Assembly: GCA_973895155.1 (NCBI GenBank)
Contig: OZ316895.1
Span: forward strand, 15,252,001 to 15,316,000
Direction: 5' to 3'
From: Marsupella aquatica
Taxonomy: Eukaryota; Marchantiophyta
Length of the DNA: 64,000 bases
Below the pieces are notes generated by a model. That model searched no databases. It saw only the letters and a list, made by a program, of their open reading frames with translations, and was not told the DNA's origin. The translations under genes and the position numbers were made by a program. Shown here piece by piece: positions 24,833-37,754 of this stretch; positions within the stretch are counted from its first letter, which is position 1, and each line of letters begins with the position of its first letter.

Positions 24833-27577
24833 AGCACTCCCTACCATGGGGAGTTTTGCAGCTAGCTCCTGGAGCTCCCGTTGGTGAAGTGGAAGCTGCT
24901 TCTGATATTGGGAATTGTTTTCCAATTGTAAAGGATTGTAATTTCCAGGAAAAAACGATTGTTATACCTTCCTCTTTCCTCAGTGATCTCTATCTCTCCA
25001 TAGTCCCAGTGAGGTGCAAAGCTTCTGATAAGTTCTTCTTTCCTCACTGATATCCTTCTCTCACTGATCCAAGTGAGGTGCAAGGCTTCTGATAATTGAG
25101 CACGCCCATAGTATATAATTGAGGAACACGAGTTTGTTCGTGAAATCCAGTAATTCTTGGACGAAATTTGACGAAAGTTTTGCCTAATACTTCTAAGCTT
25201 GCACTCTTGTCATTCGTTCATTGCTGACATTAACACATAACACAGTCCACTCTTTGGCAGTTAATGTTAAATACATATCAGAGTGCCAAAGAACAAAACG
25301 TGGAACAAAAAGTGCCAATCCTACAGACAAGATCAGAGGCAGGAGACCCAATGAAGGGGAGGAAACAAAGGAAAACCTAGGATGACCAAACAGCCGAAAA
25401 GCTCGAGCTTCCTACACAGCGTTTAAAAGGAAGCAAAGGAACTCAAGCCCTACTCAACAGTAAACCAAAAAGTTTGGTAAACCATAGGGGTAAACCACAA
25501 CATAGGAGTATCACAAAGAGGAATTTGTCTTGCGGTCCAAAACCAATAGCCTCTGTACTCTGCAAAATAGTGAATTTCTGAGCCCTCTGTATTGCACGAG
25601 ACCCTGCCAAATGTTAAAGCCATCGATTTCCCTTTGGTCACCCTGCGACAAACATGTCCGCGGGTAATGATGGTCGCTTGTCGACAAATGTACCTTTCAG
25701 TACTCCATGACCAGGCTTAAACGGCCATTGGCCATATAAAAGCCAGAAACACCAAAGCCTACACACCTCATTCACTCGCTTCTGCCCATGGCACTCTACT
25801 ACCAAGTATACCATCTGCCACGGTCCTGTCGTTAGGAACCTAAAGTAGTGGATCCAGGTTTTAGAGATTAGTTAGAAACCTGGTCGATAGAATCCAGGTT
25901 TTATATATGGACAGTGTCTCTGGTTTTAGAGATCGACAGTATCTCCAATCTTACAATTAGAAACCCGGTACATACTCAATTTAGGGATAAAAAGAGTCAA
26001 GTAATTAGATGTGGATACTCATTTTAGAGATGGACAGTCATATAGTTAGAAACCTGGTGGATCCACATTTAGAGATGGACAGAGTCATATGGTTAGAAAC
26101 TCCGTTTAGAGATGGACAGTCATATAGTTACAAACCTGGTGGATCCACATTTAGAGATGGACAGTCATATGGTTAGAAACTCATTTTAGAGATGGACACA
26201 GTCATATGTTCGGAAAAACCTGGTGGATCCGCATTTTAGAGATGGACAGTCATATAGTTAGGAAAAACCTGGTGGATCCGCATTTTAGAGATGGACAGTC
26301 ATATAGTTAGAAACCAGGTGGATCCAGGTTGAAAAGGTCTACAGTGGTAGCTGTTTTCTTTTATTCGTCGTTTGTAATTTTATGCAGAGTGGCAGTTTAA
26401 GATGATCCTCGTCTTTTTCAAGAGTAATTGTGACACCGCATTTTCGAATGACTCTCCAGCGGCCATCAGAATTTATCACTCCTGAATTAAGAGGCAATGC
26501 GGCTAAACATCTCCGAAACGTTGCAAAAAGGGTTGTTCATCACAAATTCCCTGACCCGGGTTTAAGAAAGAACCTGAGTAAGTCAGGCTAAGCGTTTACA
26601 CATGTCAACTTACAGTCAGCGGGTTTAGGGTCGAATTGCTTTCAAATGAGGGATGAGGTTGAACGATTCTCACAATCTCTCGTCCCCGTGTCTACAACGC
26701 CTCACTGAGAACTGTTGAAGATCTGTCGCTCAGACGATATACACCAGTTGCCCTTCAACACAGCAGCTGCCACCGAGGCCTTGCACCACCACCAGACACT
26801 TGTCTCCCGGTCTGGAAGGTCCCAAGTGACAAGTCTCGAAATCTGTATCAGTTGGCTAAAACTACAAAAGCGCCTACATATGTGTACTGCACTGAGCTGT
26901 GGTTACAAAGACAAAAATTCGTAGACAAACCCTTCTGCCTTAGTAAGCTGGGCCCCAGCAAGTCATTCTAATAATTGACTCATGTGCTATAAAACTGAAC
27001 AGCAATTCATTCGAAGGATCGACTCCTTTGCCGTAAAATTGAACAGGTACAAATGTTGAAAGTACTTATTAAAACAGATCACATGGTTGTAATGCACAGA
27101 GGGACCAGTAACGTAAGATCTCCCGGTGTGAAATATTCATCGCCATGTACTACAGGATGCTACTCATCTAGAGACAGTCCTGCTCCCCCACCAATTGAAC
27201 GAGAGCTCAGAGAACCCAGAGTCAGAACGAAAGAAACGCGGCAACTAGACACATCTGTAAGACATGCTCTACGACGGTGAAAGTTGAGTGCTGAGAGAAA
27301 TCTCAATACCAATAGAACTGCAGAATACAGAGAACACAGAAAATTGATATGGATTGAGATTCAAAGAATCGCACAACGGTCTTGGATGCAAATTGCGGTC
27401 TCGTTACAATCACTAACTCTGCTATGCACATGAAACTAACATTCATATGGAAATAATTTTACAGATTTCGATTCCAAGGACGACTTGCTATAAATTCCAA
27501 TTCATCCCAATGGAACAACGAGGGATCGCTAAAACTCTCAAATAGACATATCTCGAAGTAGCAGCAAGCCACAAAAT
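24833..27577. other. Repeat-rich interval between CAPE and the LON-domain gene
   Basis: No gene recognised. The left end is probably the 3' UTR of CAPE, with paired GATCTCTATCTCTCC and CCAGTGAGGTGCAA-type duplications at 24980-25090. A GGCAGGAGACCCAATGAAGG copy lies at about 25338 and the large minisatellite at 25846-26330. Short frames at 26.7-27.3 kb show no motifs. Confidence 0.6.
25846..26330. repeat. Minisatellite, about ten copies of a roughly 45-bp unit
   Basis: The core TTTAGAGATGGACAGTCATA followed by TAGTTAGAAACCTGGTGGATCC repeats with small indels. Later copies (from about 26030) are most uniform and earlier ones degenerate, with variants such as ATCGACAGTATCTCC. It may be part of an inactive element; no open frame runs through it. 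Confidence 0.85.
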
Positions 27578-28702
27578 TCACTCCGCGGACGGGAAGGCAT
27601 CTTTGACGGCAGATGCGGCACTCAAATAATTCAGCGTGTTTCTCAGAGTTTCTTTCTCCCTCTTGAGACGCTGCGCCGTGTCTTCCAACTCGAGCAGAGC
27701 CTGTTGCTCCACGGGAGCCCCCTCAAAAGTGCTGCCCACCCAAAACGAGAAAGGGGTGGGGAAAAGCTTCTTTCTCAAATCCTCAGGGGCCGCCTTCTCA
27801 GGCTTCCCATTCACGCGGTTCGAGAGCCGAATTACATCTTTCATATATGTCTCTACATCACTTGCAAGCGCTTCCACGTCTTCCTGCTCACCCGACGGCC
27901 GATCTTCCAGCCACTCCACTCGTGCCACCAGATACGGCTTCGTTCTCACTATGTCCATTACGCGAAACCTCTCCTGACCCTTGCAAATCATGAAAAACCG
28001 GTCATCCACAAGCCTTTCATGCTTCACCACCTCACCGACGCACCCGACTCCCGCCAGTCCGGTCGTTTTATCCGTGTATACCACTCCAAATCGAAGGTCC
28101 GTTTGTAGAAGAGTATGCATCATGATACGGTACCGAAACTCAAAAATCTGCAGCGGTAGGATTGCGCCGGGGAAGAGAACCAATGGAAGGGGAAAAAGTG
28201 GGAGCTCGACGGAACTCTCCACATCTTTCTCGCTGTTCGCAACAGTCTCGTCTGAGGCAGAGCATCTCAGAGAAGAAACGAAATTGGCGTTCTTCCTGTG
28301 CCTGCTCGTCGCCCGGAACTCCAAAGAGCCCAACGGAAAAGGGGCCGCCGATTCTATCCGACTAGCAAAACTGCTTCGCAGCCCCCCGCCAGATTCTTTC
28401 CACCCCCACCGTCCACCAACGAGGTTGTTGTTATGACATAGAATCGCTGCTTCTACACTCGTACTACTGCTGTTTTTCTCGAGTGAGCCGCGTTTGAAAA
28501 TCCGAGAATGTTGATGACAACAGCCGCAAGAAAAAGAAAAGCTGTTTCCTGAACGATTCCGCCGCTGGCTACAGGTGGCAGAAGAATCGCTGGAGGAGGA
28601 CGCAAAATGGGAGTTCAAAATTCTCTTGAGATCGCCCTGACTGGGCGTAGGCGTCGTGACAGAAGTAACCGGGGAATGCGAAAGCTGGCAAGATGCTACC
28701 AT
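27578..28702 (-). CDS. LON substrate-binding-domain protein, probably plastid
   Basis: Intronless frame of 374 aa read from ATG at 28702 to the stop at 27578. The upstream in-frame TTG is not needed. The first 150 or so residues are rich in Ser, Arg and Thr and poor in acidic residues, like a chloroplast transit peptide. The LON N-terminal domain follows from about residue 165: LPLFPLPLVLFPGAILPLQIFE, FGVVY, GCVGEVVKHERL, GQERFRV and PYLVARVEW. A C-terminal helical part ends with a short coiled coil (LELEDTAQRLKREKETLR). It lacks the AAA ATPase and Ser-Lys protease parts of true LON and matches the short plant LON-domain proteins of Arabidopsis At1g19740 type. Its substrate is unknown. Confidence 0.88.
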   Translation of the reverse strand: MVASCQLSHSPVTSVTTPTPSQGDLKRILNSHFASSSSDSSATCSQRRNRSGNSFSFSCGCCHQHSRIFKRGSLEKNSSSTSVEAAILCHNNNLVGGRWGWKESGGGLRSSFASRIESAAPFPLGSLEFRATSRHRKNANFVSSLRCSASDETVANSEKDVESSVELPLFPLPLVLFPGAILPLQIFEFRYRIMMHTLLQTDLRFGVVYTDKTTGLAGVGCVGEVVKHERLVDDRFFMICKGQERFRVMDIVRTKPYLVARVEWLEDRPSGEQEDVEALASDVETYMKDVIRLSNRVNGKPEKAAPEDLRKKLFPTPFSFWVGSTFEGAPVEQQALLELEDTAQRLKREKETLRNTLNYLSAASAVKDAFPSAE

Positions 28703-29744
28703 GATTTTGGTCACTCTCAAGGGCAAGATTCACCGGAGAAGTTGCCTACCGACCTACCCCGACACCACACAATCAATCAATCAATCGATCAACAAATGAC
28801 TCCAACCTGCTACTGGATGATGAAGCTGCTGCTGATCACAATAACATTCCCGCGGGATTCAAAACAGATGAGCTTCCAGTTTCTCGCCGAGTCATTACCC
28901 TCGAAAATCTCGTCCGTGGAGTAGCAGCTCCTCTAAGGACTACAGTAGTAGACAATGATAGGTCCAAGAGGGCACACCACAGCCGTATTCAAAATACGAA
29001 CTCTTCTGACCACCGTATCATCTAGTCAAGAACGCTCCAAAACCTAAAGCTATGCACTTCTTCGTGGAAAAGGAACATCCAGGACGCACCCCAGCCACGC
29101 AAGCTAGCATTCAACAATGACTTGTCGACAGATCTCACATCGCCAGAGCGCTATCGGGGACTGTAGAATACGTGCCTGCCAGAGGAATAAATTTGTCGCA
29201 AGATTGCTGTCTAGAATGACGGACGCAGATGAAATTGATGCACAAGGGCAGCTCTGAAGAGACACTACACCAATTCGAAGACCTCTTCTTATGCATCCGC
29301 CTGCGCCATAGCCGCGCGTTAAGTCGGACGGAAACGGTAGATAGGAAAAACGAGGAGCGAGCTGCCTGTACGAATTTCGGCGACAAGCATTCTGTATTGA
29401 AAATAGACACTCCCAGACTCCCGGTCCCGCTACGATCGAAATCCGCAGCAGAAGCTCCAATTCATTCACCCCGTCCCCCCCTTTTTTCAGTTCCTGCTCT
29501 CCTCTTCTACGCGTTTGACGGATTTCTCCGGCAGGGCAGCTCGGCCGGAGAACAAATGAATCAACAACAATCAGCCGAGTGAAAAACAGAGGAGAAGAAA
29601 ACAGCTCCCGAGAGCAGACAAGCCAGCTTTACTCGTGTCTCATCAGCAATTCAAAAGTGGAGGGCCTATCAACAGTAGTAGAGTGGTACCGTCTACAGTA
29701 CACCATCCACAATCGAGGAAGGGGCCCTTTTTTCATCTCCTTCT

Positions 29745-29840
29745 ACTCCACTTCTCCTCCTCCTCCTCCACCTTCACCTCCTCTTCTTCTTTCCTTCTTT
29801 TTTTTCCTTCTTTCTTTTCCTTCTCGCTTCTTCGCTCCTT
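29745..29840. repeat. Polypyrimidine (CT/CTT) tract
   Basis: About 100 bases almost wholly C and T on the plus strand (CTCCTCCTCCTCCACC, then CTTCTTTCCTTCTTTTTTTT). Such tracts are common in plant 5' UTRs and promoters, but no following gene was found on the plus strand. Confidence 0.7.
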
Positions 29841-30039
29841 CGTTCGATGCGTCGCTACTCCGTCGAGGTTGAGTGACGTGAGCCACTAATCCTTCGGCCC
29901 TTCGATCGCCATCGCTCCATCGACGACCGAATTGCGCTCGACCATAATCTGCTGCTGCTGCTGCTTCGCTTTTCCACCACTGCCGATCAGAAGACGAAGA
30001 GCACTAGAGGAGGATTGAAAGATTCATGATCGGCCACGG

Positions 30040-30550
30040 ACGACGAAGGAAAGGGGTTTAAGTAAGGAATACGGTAGGACAGGAGTTTTGAATGAATCCG
30101 GCTCCGGGCGTCGTAACCGTCGATTGGGAGGATCGACGCCCCAGAACAGCCGTCGGTAGGACTACGACGGTGGGACCGTAGCATGATCATACCCGTACAG
30201 AGAGTTACTGGACTGACCGACGAAGGAAAGTAAGGAATACTGTAGGAAGGGAACCTTGAGGCGCGCATCCTGTGTCCAGCGTCAGCGACGTCGATGGGGG
30301 AGATCTACGTTCTATAACAATCCTGTATGCTATTGAATACAGTACTGTACAGTGTTTCAGGACTACGCCTCTGGTACCGGTACTGAGTTACTGTACTGAC
30401 CGAATGTAGAGGAGGATTGTAACGGACCGACAAAGGGAAGGGGTTAGCTAGGAATACTTGTAGGGTAACCCATCCCCAAGAGGGGTAATGGGCGGTGTAA
30501 GTGTAGGGTAACCACAGGTTAGTTAGGAATACTTGTAGGGTAACCCATCC
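30040..30550. repeat. Degenerate repeats with GGAATAC..GTAGG core
   Basis: Similar segments occur near 30043-30083, 30218-30252, 30424-30472 and 30515-30548. The last two share TAGGAATACTTGTAGGGTAA followed by CCCATCC. Spacing is irregular, so this is a dispersed or decayed array. Confidence 0.6.
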
Positions 30551-33500
30551 GCGAGAGTTCCTGCCCTGGATTCTTCTGTTCTCCTGCCCGGTCCCCTGTC
30601 ATTTTGCGATTTCCCTTGTAACCCTGTGTTTCTCCCGGCACCCAAACCAACATACAGACAGAGGTAAGCCCAGCTCCCCTGTCATTCTTGGTTTCTCCTT
30701 GCATACAGCTAAACAACCAAACAGATGACACTATTATCCATCTAGAGCCCCTCGGAAATTTAATTAAGACATTGATAGAAATGGGTGGGAGATGAAAAGT
30801 AGCTCTAAAATCAGTATGCATGACAAGGCCAGGGTGTAAATTAAACCTGATATAGCGAAGGATTAACCTATTTCAATCCAGTTTTGGGAAATGGCAACAC
30901 ATTTTATTGCAGAATTTTGGTTTTTGGCTGAAGACTCCACCATGGTCTTAAATGTTCACAGGAATTAAGGTAGCTTAAAATTGTCAAGCTGGAGCAAAGG
31001 TTACATACTTTCAACATTTGACAGGATATTTGTGGGCTATATGACTTCAGACAAGGCGGATAGTGAAAACTACTTACATCTTGAATTGAGGTCTTTCAGG
31101 AATGAGTTCAAGTATCACTCTATAAAATTATTTGGTGGCTCATGAAACAGAAAATCTTGCTGTTCCAAATTGCTGAGCATAAGCTATTCTGATTGTATAA
31201 GCTGTCTACCCAGAAAAGGAAATCATTTATATGGCAGAATATGAGGAAGCACTACGAGAAGACACTAAAACCTGAACTGGTTAGCGGCTAAGGCGGAATT
31301 GTGGAAGTGGCCTTCTTATAATGAAGAAACTCAGATTCCCAGCAAACTTCTTCATCCATTTTGGCATTCTTCTAATCCATCATGTTTATATGGCCTATTC
31401 ATGTCTCGAAATGAGGGATTTTTTTAATCCTCTCCCTGTACATCTAGAGTGCAAAGAAAACTTTAGCAGTGTTACAATCGAAGGTGCGAGGTAGGAAGGT
31501 GGCACATCTGAGAGAAGTGTGATGACCACCAACAATAAATTGTAAGAAATTTTTGCAACTCAGGAATGGTTGTTCTTTGCTCAATGCCTAATAAGCCTTC
31601 ATCGTCCTAATGATAATCTTTGGGGTCATATGAAGGACACCATTAGAGTGTCAGTATTATTGGCCCAACAAGCAAGTCAAGTAACAAAATCCTACTAGCA
31701 TTTGAGAGAAAAGCAAATAATTCATGTTCTTGTGGTGCTACAGGCATCTCTATCTCAACGGGATGTCATTTATTGCTACCTCTGAGATTCCCTCAAAACA
31801 ATTATCATTAGGTTTTTTGATTTGGGTTCAAGCAAGGTCCTTAATTCAGTAAAACATGATTCAGTGACCTAAACTATGGATCTCACTCCTAGCTTCCATG
31901 AAAACACTAGTTACAAACCTTCACCCAAGCACAACATTCAGCGAATTGCTGCCGCCATGAATCGACCTTATTTTATGCAATATGGGCACTTAAGGTGTTT
32001 ATAATAGGTCATGTAACATGCTGTGGTCATTATGAGAATTAGGTTTAATTTTGAATATTCAACTAAACTGCCACCAGCTTCGTCTTGTCCCTTGTATGAA
32101 ACTCTATTGACAATGCATTACACTCAGTCCATGGTCCCAGATTGCGACCCCAGTGTGGCCACACCTATGATGGCATGAAGAAGGATTGTTGCTCTCCATT
32201 TTTTTGTAAAAGGAGGTACAGCAGGGCATCATATACCAAAAACAAAGCACAACAAGCTTGCATGAGATGATACAAGAATGATTCAGTTGTTGCAGCTTCA
32301 TATCTCATCTTTGCGGACTGAAAAAATATGAACCCAAAACATGACATGTGCACCCCTTCTAAATTGGAAGATGCTGTGACCAATTTCATGAAGCTCAATC
32401 CTATCCAATTGCTAGATAAGAATGAAGAACATGATGAGTTCCGAGGTACCTGATGGTATTGAGTCACAAGGAATCTGTAAATTATAATTCATTCTAGATA
32501 TATTTTGTGATTATACTCAAGAAGATGGACAGAAGACTAAGAAGCTGCGAGAGTGTGTTCATCCACTAAGTTTGCATATCATCTAAAACTAAATTTATTT
32601 GGATCTGAATAATGAACTCTCCTTTTGGTGAAACATGGAATATTCAAAAGAAATGTGACATAGCTGGGATCATGAATTTGCAAATTTGTAATGACAAGGA
32701 TTCAACAAGCTTGCCAGTTAATTTCCTGTAGGCTTTACAGAACTCTTGTGTGATTCTTTAATTTTGAATTGAAGTATAATTTTTAAAGGAGCTGGTCCTT
32801 ATGGAGATTTTGCTCACGTCCCTGCAGGTTTCCAAAGCAATGCAATACATCGATCATGCCTTGGCCTTACTACTTGCACAAGTTACTATATCACAAGAAC
32901 TTGAGCATTCAATCTAATTGCCAAGACTCTAGACAAGTGATCTTGAAAGTTACGTTTGTTACACTTGAGCGAAACAAATTCCACTATGAATGTGATCTTC
33001 TCAGGAATGACGCTACTATCTCTGAACCAAAGTGACAAGTTGAAAGTACCAAAGGTACAATCATGGTAATTTATATAAATTTCTCTCATTATGGCTCCTA
33101 TAAATAACATTACTGAGAAAATGGCCGTTGGTGCTATTGGAAATTATCATATGATGCCAACTTTCAACTTTGGGATTTCTGACCTAAGGAAAGAAGACTA
33201 TACTTCTTACTTATTCTTTGGTTAGTTGCATTTCCATAAGTTTTTCTAGCCCAATGTATCAACTTTCTACATCTTAGTATAAATCTCATCCACTCTTGCT
33301 CTGCTTAATATTAGCATTCATTTACACTGCTCCCTCAATTTTCAGCATGAAAATCCATCTACTGAAATGTTTCTCTATCAATGAAAATTTTCTTCTAGGA
33401 TTTCCACAATGACACTCCCATATTTTTGAAGGTAGAACTTAACTGTACACCTTTTAGATAGTTGAAAATATACAGATGTATGTTTTGTATGATATTGACC

Positions 33501-34740
33501 ACCAACAAAAACAAAATTAAGAAAGGATGGAGCTAAAACTGTCAACCCCTTTCAACCATGAGTCAACTATACCACTGACTAACATACCACTGATATTTGA
33601 TTAACACTGATGATCATCTTCATCCTAGCTAAACCGTTTCTGGTATGAGGATAGACACTTAAAGTAGCTCACCAACAAAATGTTGTCTATGGCATGCTCA
33701 TTATGAATAACATGACCATCAGGGGCTCATAAATGCACCCTCAAACACTAAAATGGCTATCAATTTTCAATGTGATAACTAGCTGGGAAAAGGCAATGTC
33801 ATGTTGAAGGAGAGATGTACTTGATGGAACCCTAAATTGAAATGTCTTACTTGATAGACCCCATGAGACCCCATGAGCTTTTGGGTACATTGATTTGAGA
33901 TCTATCAACGGTCTGGATCACTCAGAGGTCCATCAAGAAACACTTTGCATTTTGGGGGTCCTCAAATATCTTTCTCGAGGTTGAAGTCTCAACTGAAGTT
34001 GCCTTTCAGATCACCAAAGCTAAAGCATGTTGAGTCTGGTCTTATACCAGTAGAAGACTAGACTCACTCAATTGACCACCATGTTTAGTTGTTATATTCA
34101 AATCAAAATGGTCCCCTCTACACAGTAGCTGAATTTGCTCATAAACACAAGTATGAATCAATGGACAACGCTTTTGAAGGGCATTTTTCTAAAATGAACA
34201 TCCTAGTGATGACCCGATTAGTTGAATTGACTCATTATCTATTTCTTCATTCTTTGTTATAATGTCTAGACTGCTTCAAATAAGTAAAACTCTCACCTTT
34301 TCTATATTTTTCATGTTGAATCAACCGCAGGTTTATTAATCTGCAGATGTTCAACCTCAACAACATATGACTTGTTGGTGGTAGGTGCATTTGGATAGTA
34401 GGTATGGGATACAGAAGCTCCCCGAGTGCATTTGTGCTCAAATGGGCTAATATTTTGGCTCTGGTGAGTAAACTTAGCTGTTAGGCACTGTCTTGTGAGA
34501 TGAACTTTACCTAGCCAACAGGTTATAAAACAAACTTATAATTTGTGTAGGAATTATTGCTTTGAGACTTTAAGTAAGGCCTTATGTTTTAAGCAACAAG
34601 TTGTTGCAAGGAAAACAATACAGGGATCAAGAATCTATATGTGAATAACACCCAAAGAAATATGTCTCAGTGCAGCAAATGTCATTAATGAGCCAACAAC
34701 ATAACTGTTACTAATGGTCACTTCAATGGTTTCATGCTAG

Positions 34741-37700
34741 GTTGTCTCTCTTTGCATCCTAGGCATTGGCATTTGGCTTGCCACAAGGCATGGCCATTGT
34801 GAAAAGTATTTGATGTTACCACTACTTGTAATTGGTGGAAGCATTTTTGCTATGTAAGTTTTTGTCTCTGCCTTTAATTCATTCTTGGGATTATTTCTTG
34901 GAACAAAATCACATGTCTTGTGTTCATTTAGAGTCTTTTATTTCAGTGTTGGGCAGAGTTTGTGGGTTTTGACCCAATTGGGTCTATGTTTCTTACTGAT
35001 CTTTCCAACTGAATGCTTACATGCAGATCCTTGCTAGGGTATATTGCTGCATCTACGCATACCAGTTTCCTACTTTGGATTGTATCCTCATGAACTAAAC
35101 ATTCTGATTTCATTGGCCTAAAAGTATGATTATTCCCTTGTATACAAGCTCCCTTTTTCTTGTTCATATAGCTACTACTAAAAACTATTGAGGTGCTTGT
35201 ATAATACGTAAAGCACCCACCTCTCAACCATCATTATATTGCCCATGATCGAGTTATTGATTTCTAAGGAAGGATCATTTAGATAAACTTCAAAAATATG
35301 TTGGTCCTTAATTTACTAACAGTATCTGGTCATTTATTCTTGTCTTCTTGCAGGTCTTACGCTCTTCACTGTTTTGACGTATGACTCTCACCTTTGCTAG
35401 TCCCTTTCATTTGCTAGTTGCATCAACTCATTTCTATCCAGAAAAGATCTGTTGCTTCTTCTTTTTGTGCAAAAGGGGAGGAGACCGCTACGTCTAATGT
35501 TATGAACTCAGTCTCTCTAATAGTGTGCATTCTTGAATATGGAAAAATTTTGTATCAGAATTCTCATGAAGATAGATTAGTGGGCCACTCTTTTCTACTA
35601 TCTGTTTTGAACCTAAACTTAAATATGAAAATATTACTTTACATTGCCTCTCCTAAATTAACAATGGAACAGTTTTCTTCCAGGTTTATCATAACTCGTA
35701 ATGGAGCAGGATATACGATTAAATCAGATGACATAAAGTGAGACCACCTAACCTAAGTGTTATTCTCCATATAATTAATTCTACATTCAAATGTTTATAA
35801 TAGATGCCACAACTATGTCTAAAAATTCAGGCCTACCTAAAAATAACATTTCTTTAGATGTTCAGTAACATATTGGTCGTTCTTCTGTAAATACTATAAA
35901 GCATTATTTTCGAGTAAAAACTGAGAGACACCTCTCACACGTTAAAGATAGAGTCGTGATTTAACAAAGTCAATAATGATGCCCCAAAGTAATTGATTGC
36001 GCATGGCTAGCATAAACCAATAAAGTGTAGTCTCAATTGTGAGAAAAATATGTTTTGTGATAAGCCAAGGTGCCCAGATTTGAATACAAGAAAATTAAGC
36101 AAGTCAAATAGATCTGTATTCTGCTCTCTTCTCAAACTGGACCAGACATGGAAGCCTGATTCTTCAATGTTTGGGGGTTCTTTGGTATTGTAAATACTTG
36201 ACTACAAATGTCTTTGGGGCTACATTTAACATGAGGAGCTAAATTCATATGTTGATCCTGCAGCTTCAAACAATATCAGTTTGATAACTATTCTCGTTGG
36301 TTACAACATGGGGTAAGCAAAGGCAAGACTTGATCAAGAAGCATCAGTTGAAAATGTGGGGAACCTAGATGAGAGAGTAGATGGGAATTATTACTGCCAA
36401 CATCATCTTCAAAACATTATTAGTTTGAGAACTTTTTCACGAATAGAGTTTTTGTTGAAAAGTTTGAAAGTATGCTACTACTGATAGCATCTTCCTAGAC
36501 TCTTATTGATGAAATTCGTTGTTAGTATGGCAGCTTGAGTATATTTGATTGACACAAAATCATAGGCCAGAAGTCACTTCCGTTAAAGAAAATATATTGC
36601 TTCAATGGAGTCAGTTACATGATACAAAACATTGTGTTTCAAGTTGGTTCACCTTCGGAGGTTTTGTTGCCCGTTTTGTTGCAGTTGAATAAAACGAGCA
36701 ATTGGAAACACATATCAGATTGCTTACTAGATGCTGAATTTTGTGACAGGGTGCTGGGAAAGATTTCAGTAAGTTCCTCATCAATTTTTCTACAATTTAC
36801 CAACAACTCAGGAGGTGTTGTTTATTGTCCAAATTTATTCTCAATGTTAGCAAAGGTGAAACTAAGGTCAAGATCACAAAAGAAGACACAAACCTCATAA
36901 ACCCAAATTTTGCAGAACTTTGTGAAATAAGGGATCTATTCTATATGCTAGGGTCTATGTTTTAATTGTAGCTCATCTTGAAGAGGTTTGTGGTGGTGCC
37001 AAATCTAAATTCCTGGCCTAAATTACTATTATTGAATTGCAATAAGTCAGACAAAATCTGAGCTGGCTAAGAAGGAAACTTCAGTCGAATCAGGTTGTTG
37101 TCGACCTCCAGTTGAGTAAGTATTTTTGTGATCATGTATGCTGTTCAGATTTTTGTGCTCTTAGGTTTAGTAACAATAGATTCTAGACACCACTAACAAT
37201 ATCACTAACTAATCATCTTAGTTGAAAAACATCAATGTACACAAGGTGAATTGTTTATGTGCAAATCAATTCCGAATTTAAACACTACCTGAAAGTGGTG
37301 GTGAAATCTTTTGGCGCTATACAAAGGAATTAAACCAGTGGGATTACTTCTTGAATGGTCAAGGACTCCACCATTTCAATAAAGTAAATATTATTGATGT
37401 TCTTTTTATGTTCTAGGTGTGGATACCCAATGATCAATGTAACATATTATGATCTATCAACTCCTGCTGTTGTGCCATTGGACTGCCAATTGTATCAAAA
37501 TGAACCAAGCATCAAATGCTTTAGTTGCTCGAGTTGCAGGTAAGGGTTCTCATATTTTCTCTAAGTATACATGTCACTATACCAAGTTAATTAGTGCAAA
37601 CATGTCAAATTAAGATCTTAACTTATAAACTTTTCATCTTTCCAGAGGTGGAGTGGCACAATCCGTTAAAAAGGAAATGATGATATTGGCTGCCGCAAAT

Positions 37701-37754
37701 ATTGTTCTTATCGTCTTTTTGGTTAGTACTTTGATGGCATCAACTGAATCTTGA
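34741..37754 (+). CDS. Plant tetraspanin (first exon not identified)
   Basis: Eight exons join in phase: 34741-34853 (LGIGIWLA, CEKYLMLPLLVIG), 35027-35081 (SLLGYIAASTHTSFLLWI), 35323-35378 (YLVIYSCLLAGLTLFTVL), 35684-35737 (FIITRNGAGYTIKSDDI), 36264-36312 (YQFDNYSRWLQHG), 36685-36768 (NWKHISDCLLDAEFC), 37051-37115 (ESGCCRPPVE), 37417-37539 (CGYPMINVTYY, CFSCSSCR) and a ninth, terminal one at 37646-37754, ending in a membrane helix (AAANIVLIVFLVSTLMA) and TGA. GCCRPP and the spaced Cys residues are the large extracellular loop signature of plant tetraspanins, which organise membrane microdomains. A short N-terminal exon with ATG should lie upstream. The intron at 35082-35322 looks U12-type. 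Confidence 0.85.
35082..35322 (+). other. Probable U12-type (minor spliceosome) intron
   Basis: The donor reads GTATCCTC. The branch motif TCCTTAAT lies at 35305-35312, only 10 bases before the terminal AG at 35322, and there is no long polypyrimidine tract. All three are hallmarks of U12-type introns. Only this acceptor keeps the tetraspanin frame; the next AG (35353) would bring a stop within eight codons and lose most of the third membrane helix. Confidence 0.7.

Larger units (their letters stand above)
28703..34740. other. Long interval without a recognised gene
   Basis: It holds a pyrimidine-rich tract at 29745-29840, the GGAATAC..GTAGG repeats at 30.0-30.55 kb, and then AT-rich DNA from about 31 to 34.7 kb. 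Frames at 32104-32467 (minus), 32886-33110 (minus) and 34247-34441 (minus) show no domain. The missing first exon of the tetraspanin should lie toward the right end. I found no intact transposon gene. Confidence 0.5.

Noticed and set aside
32104-33110. Minus-strand frames suggesting a decayed retroelement
   Set aside because: No reverse transcriptase, integrase or protease motif seen in any frame.
35354-35378. Tetraspanin exon starting after CTTGCAG at 35353
   Set aside because: In phase it reads into TGA and removes the third membrane helix; the acceptor at 35322 restores both.
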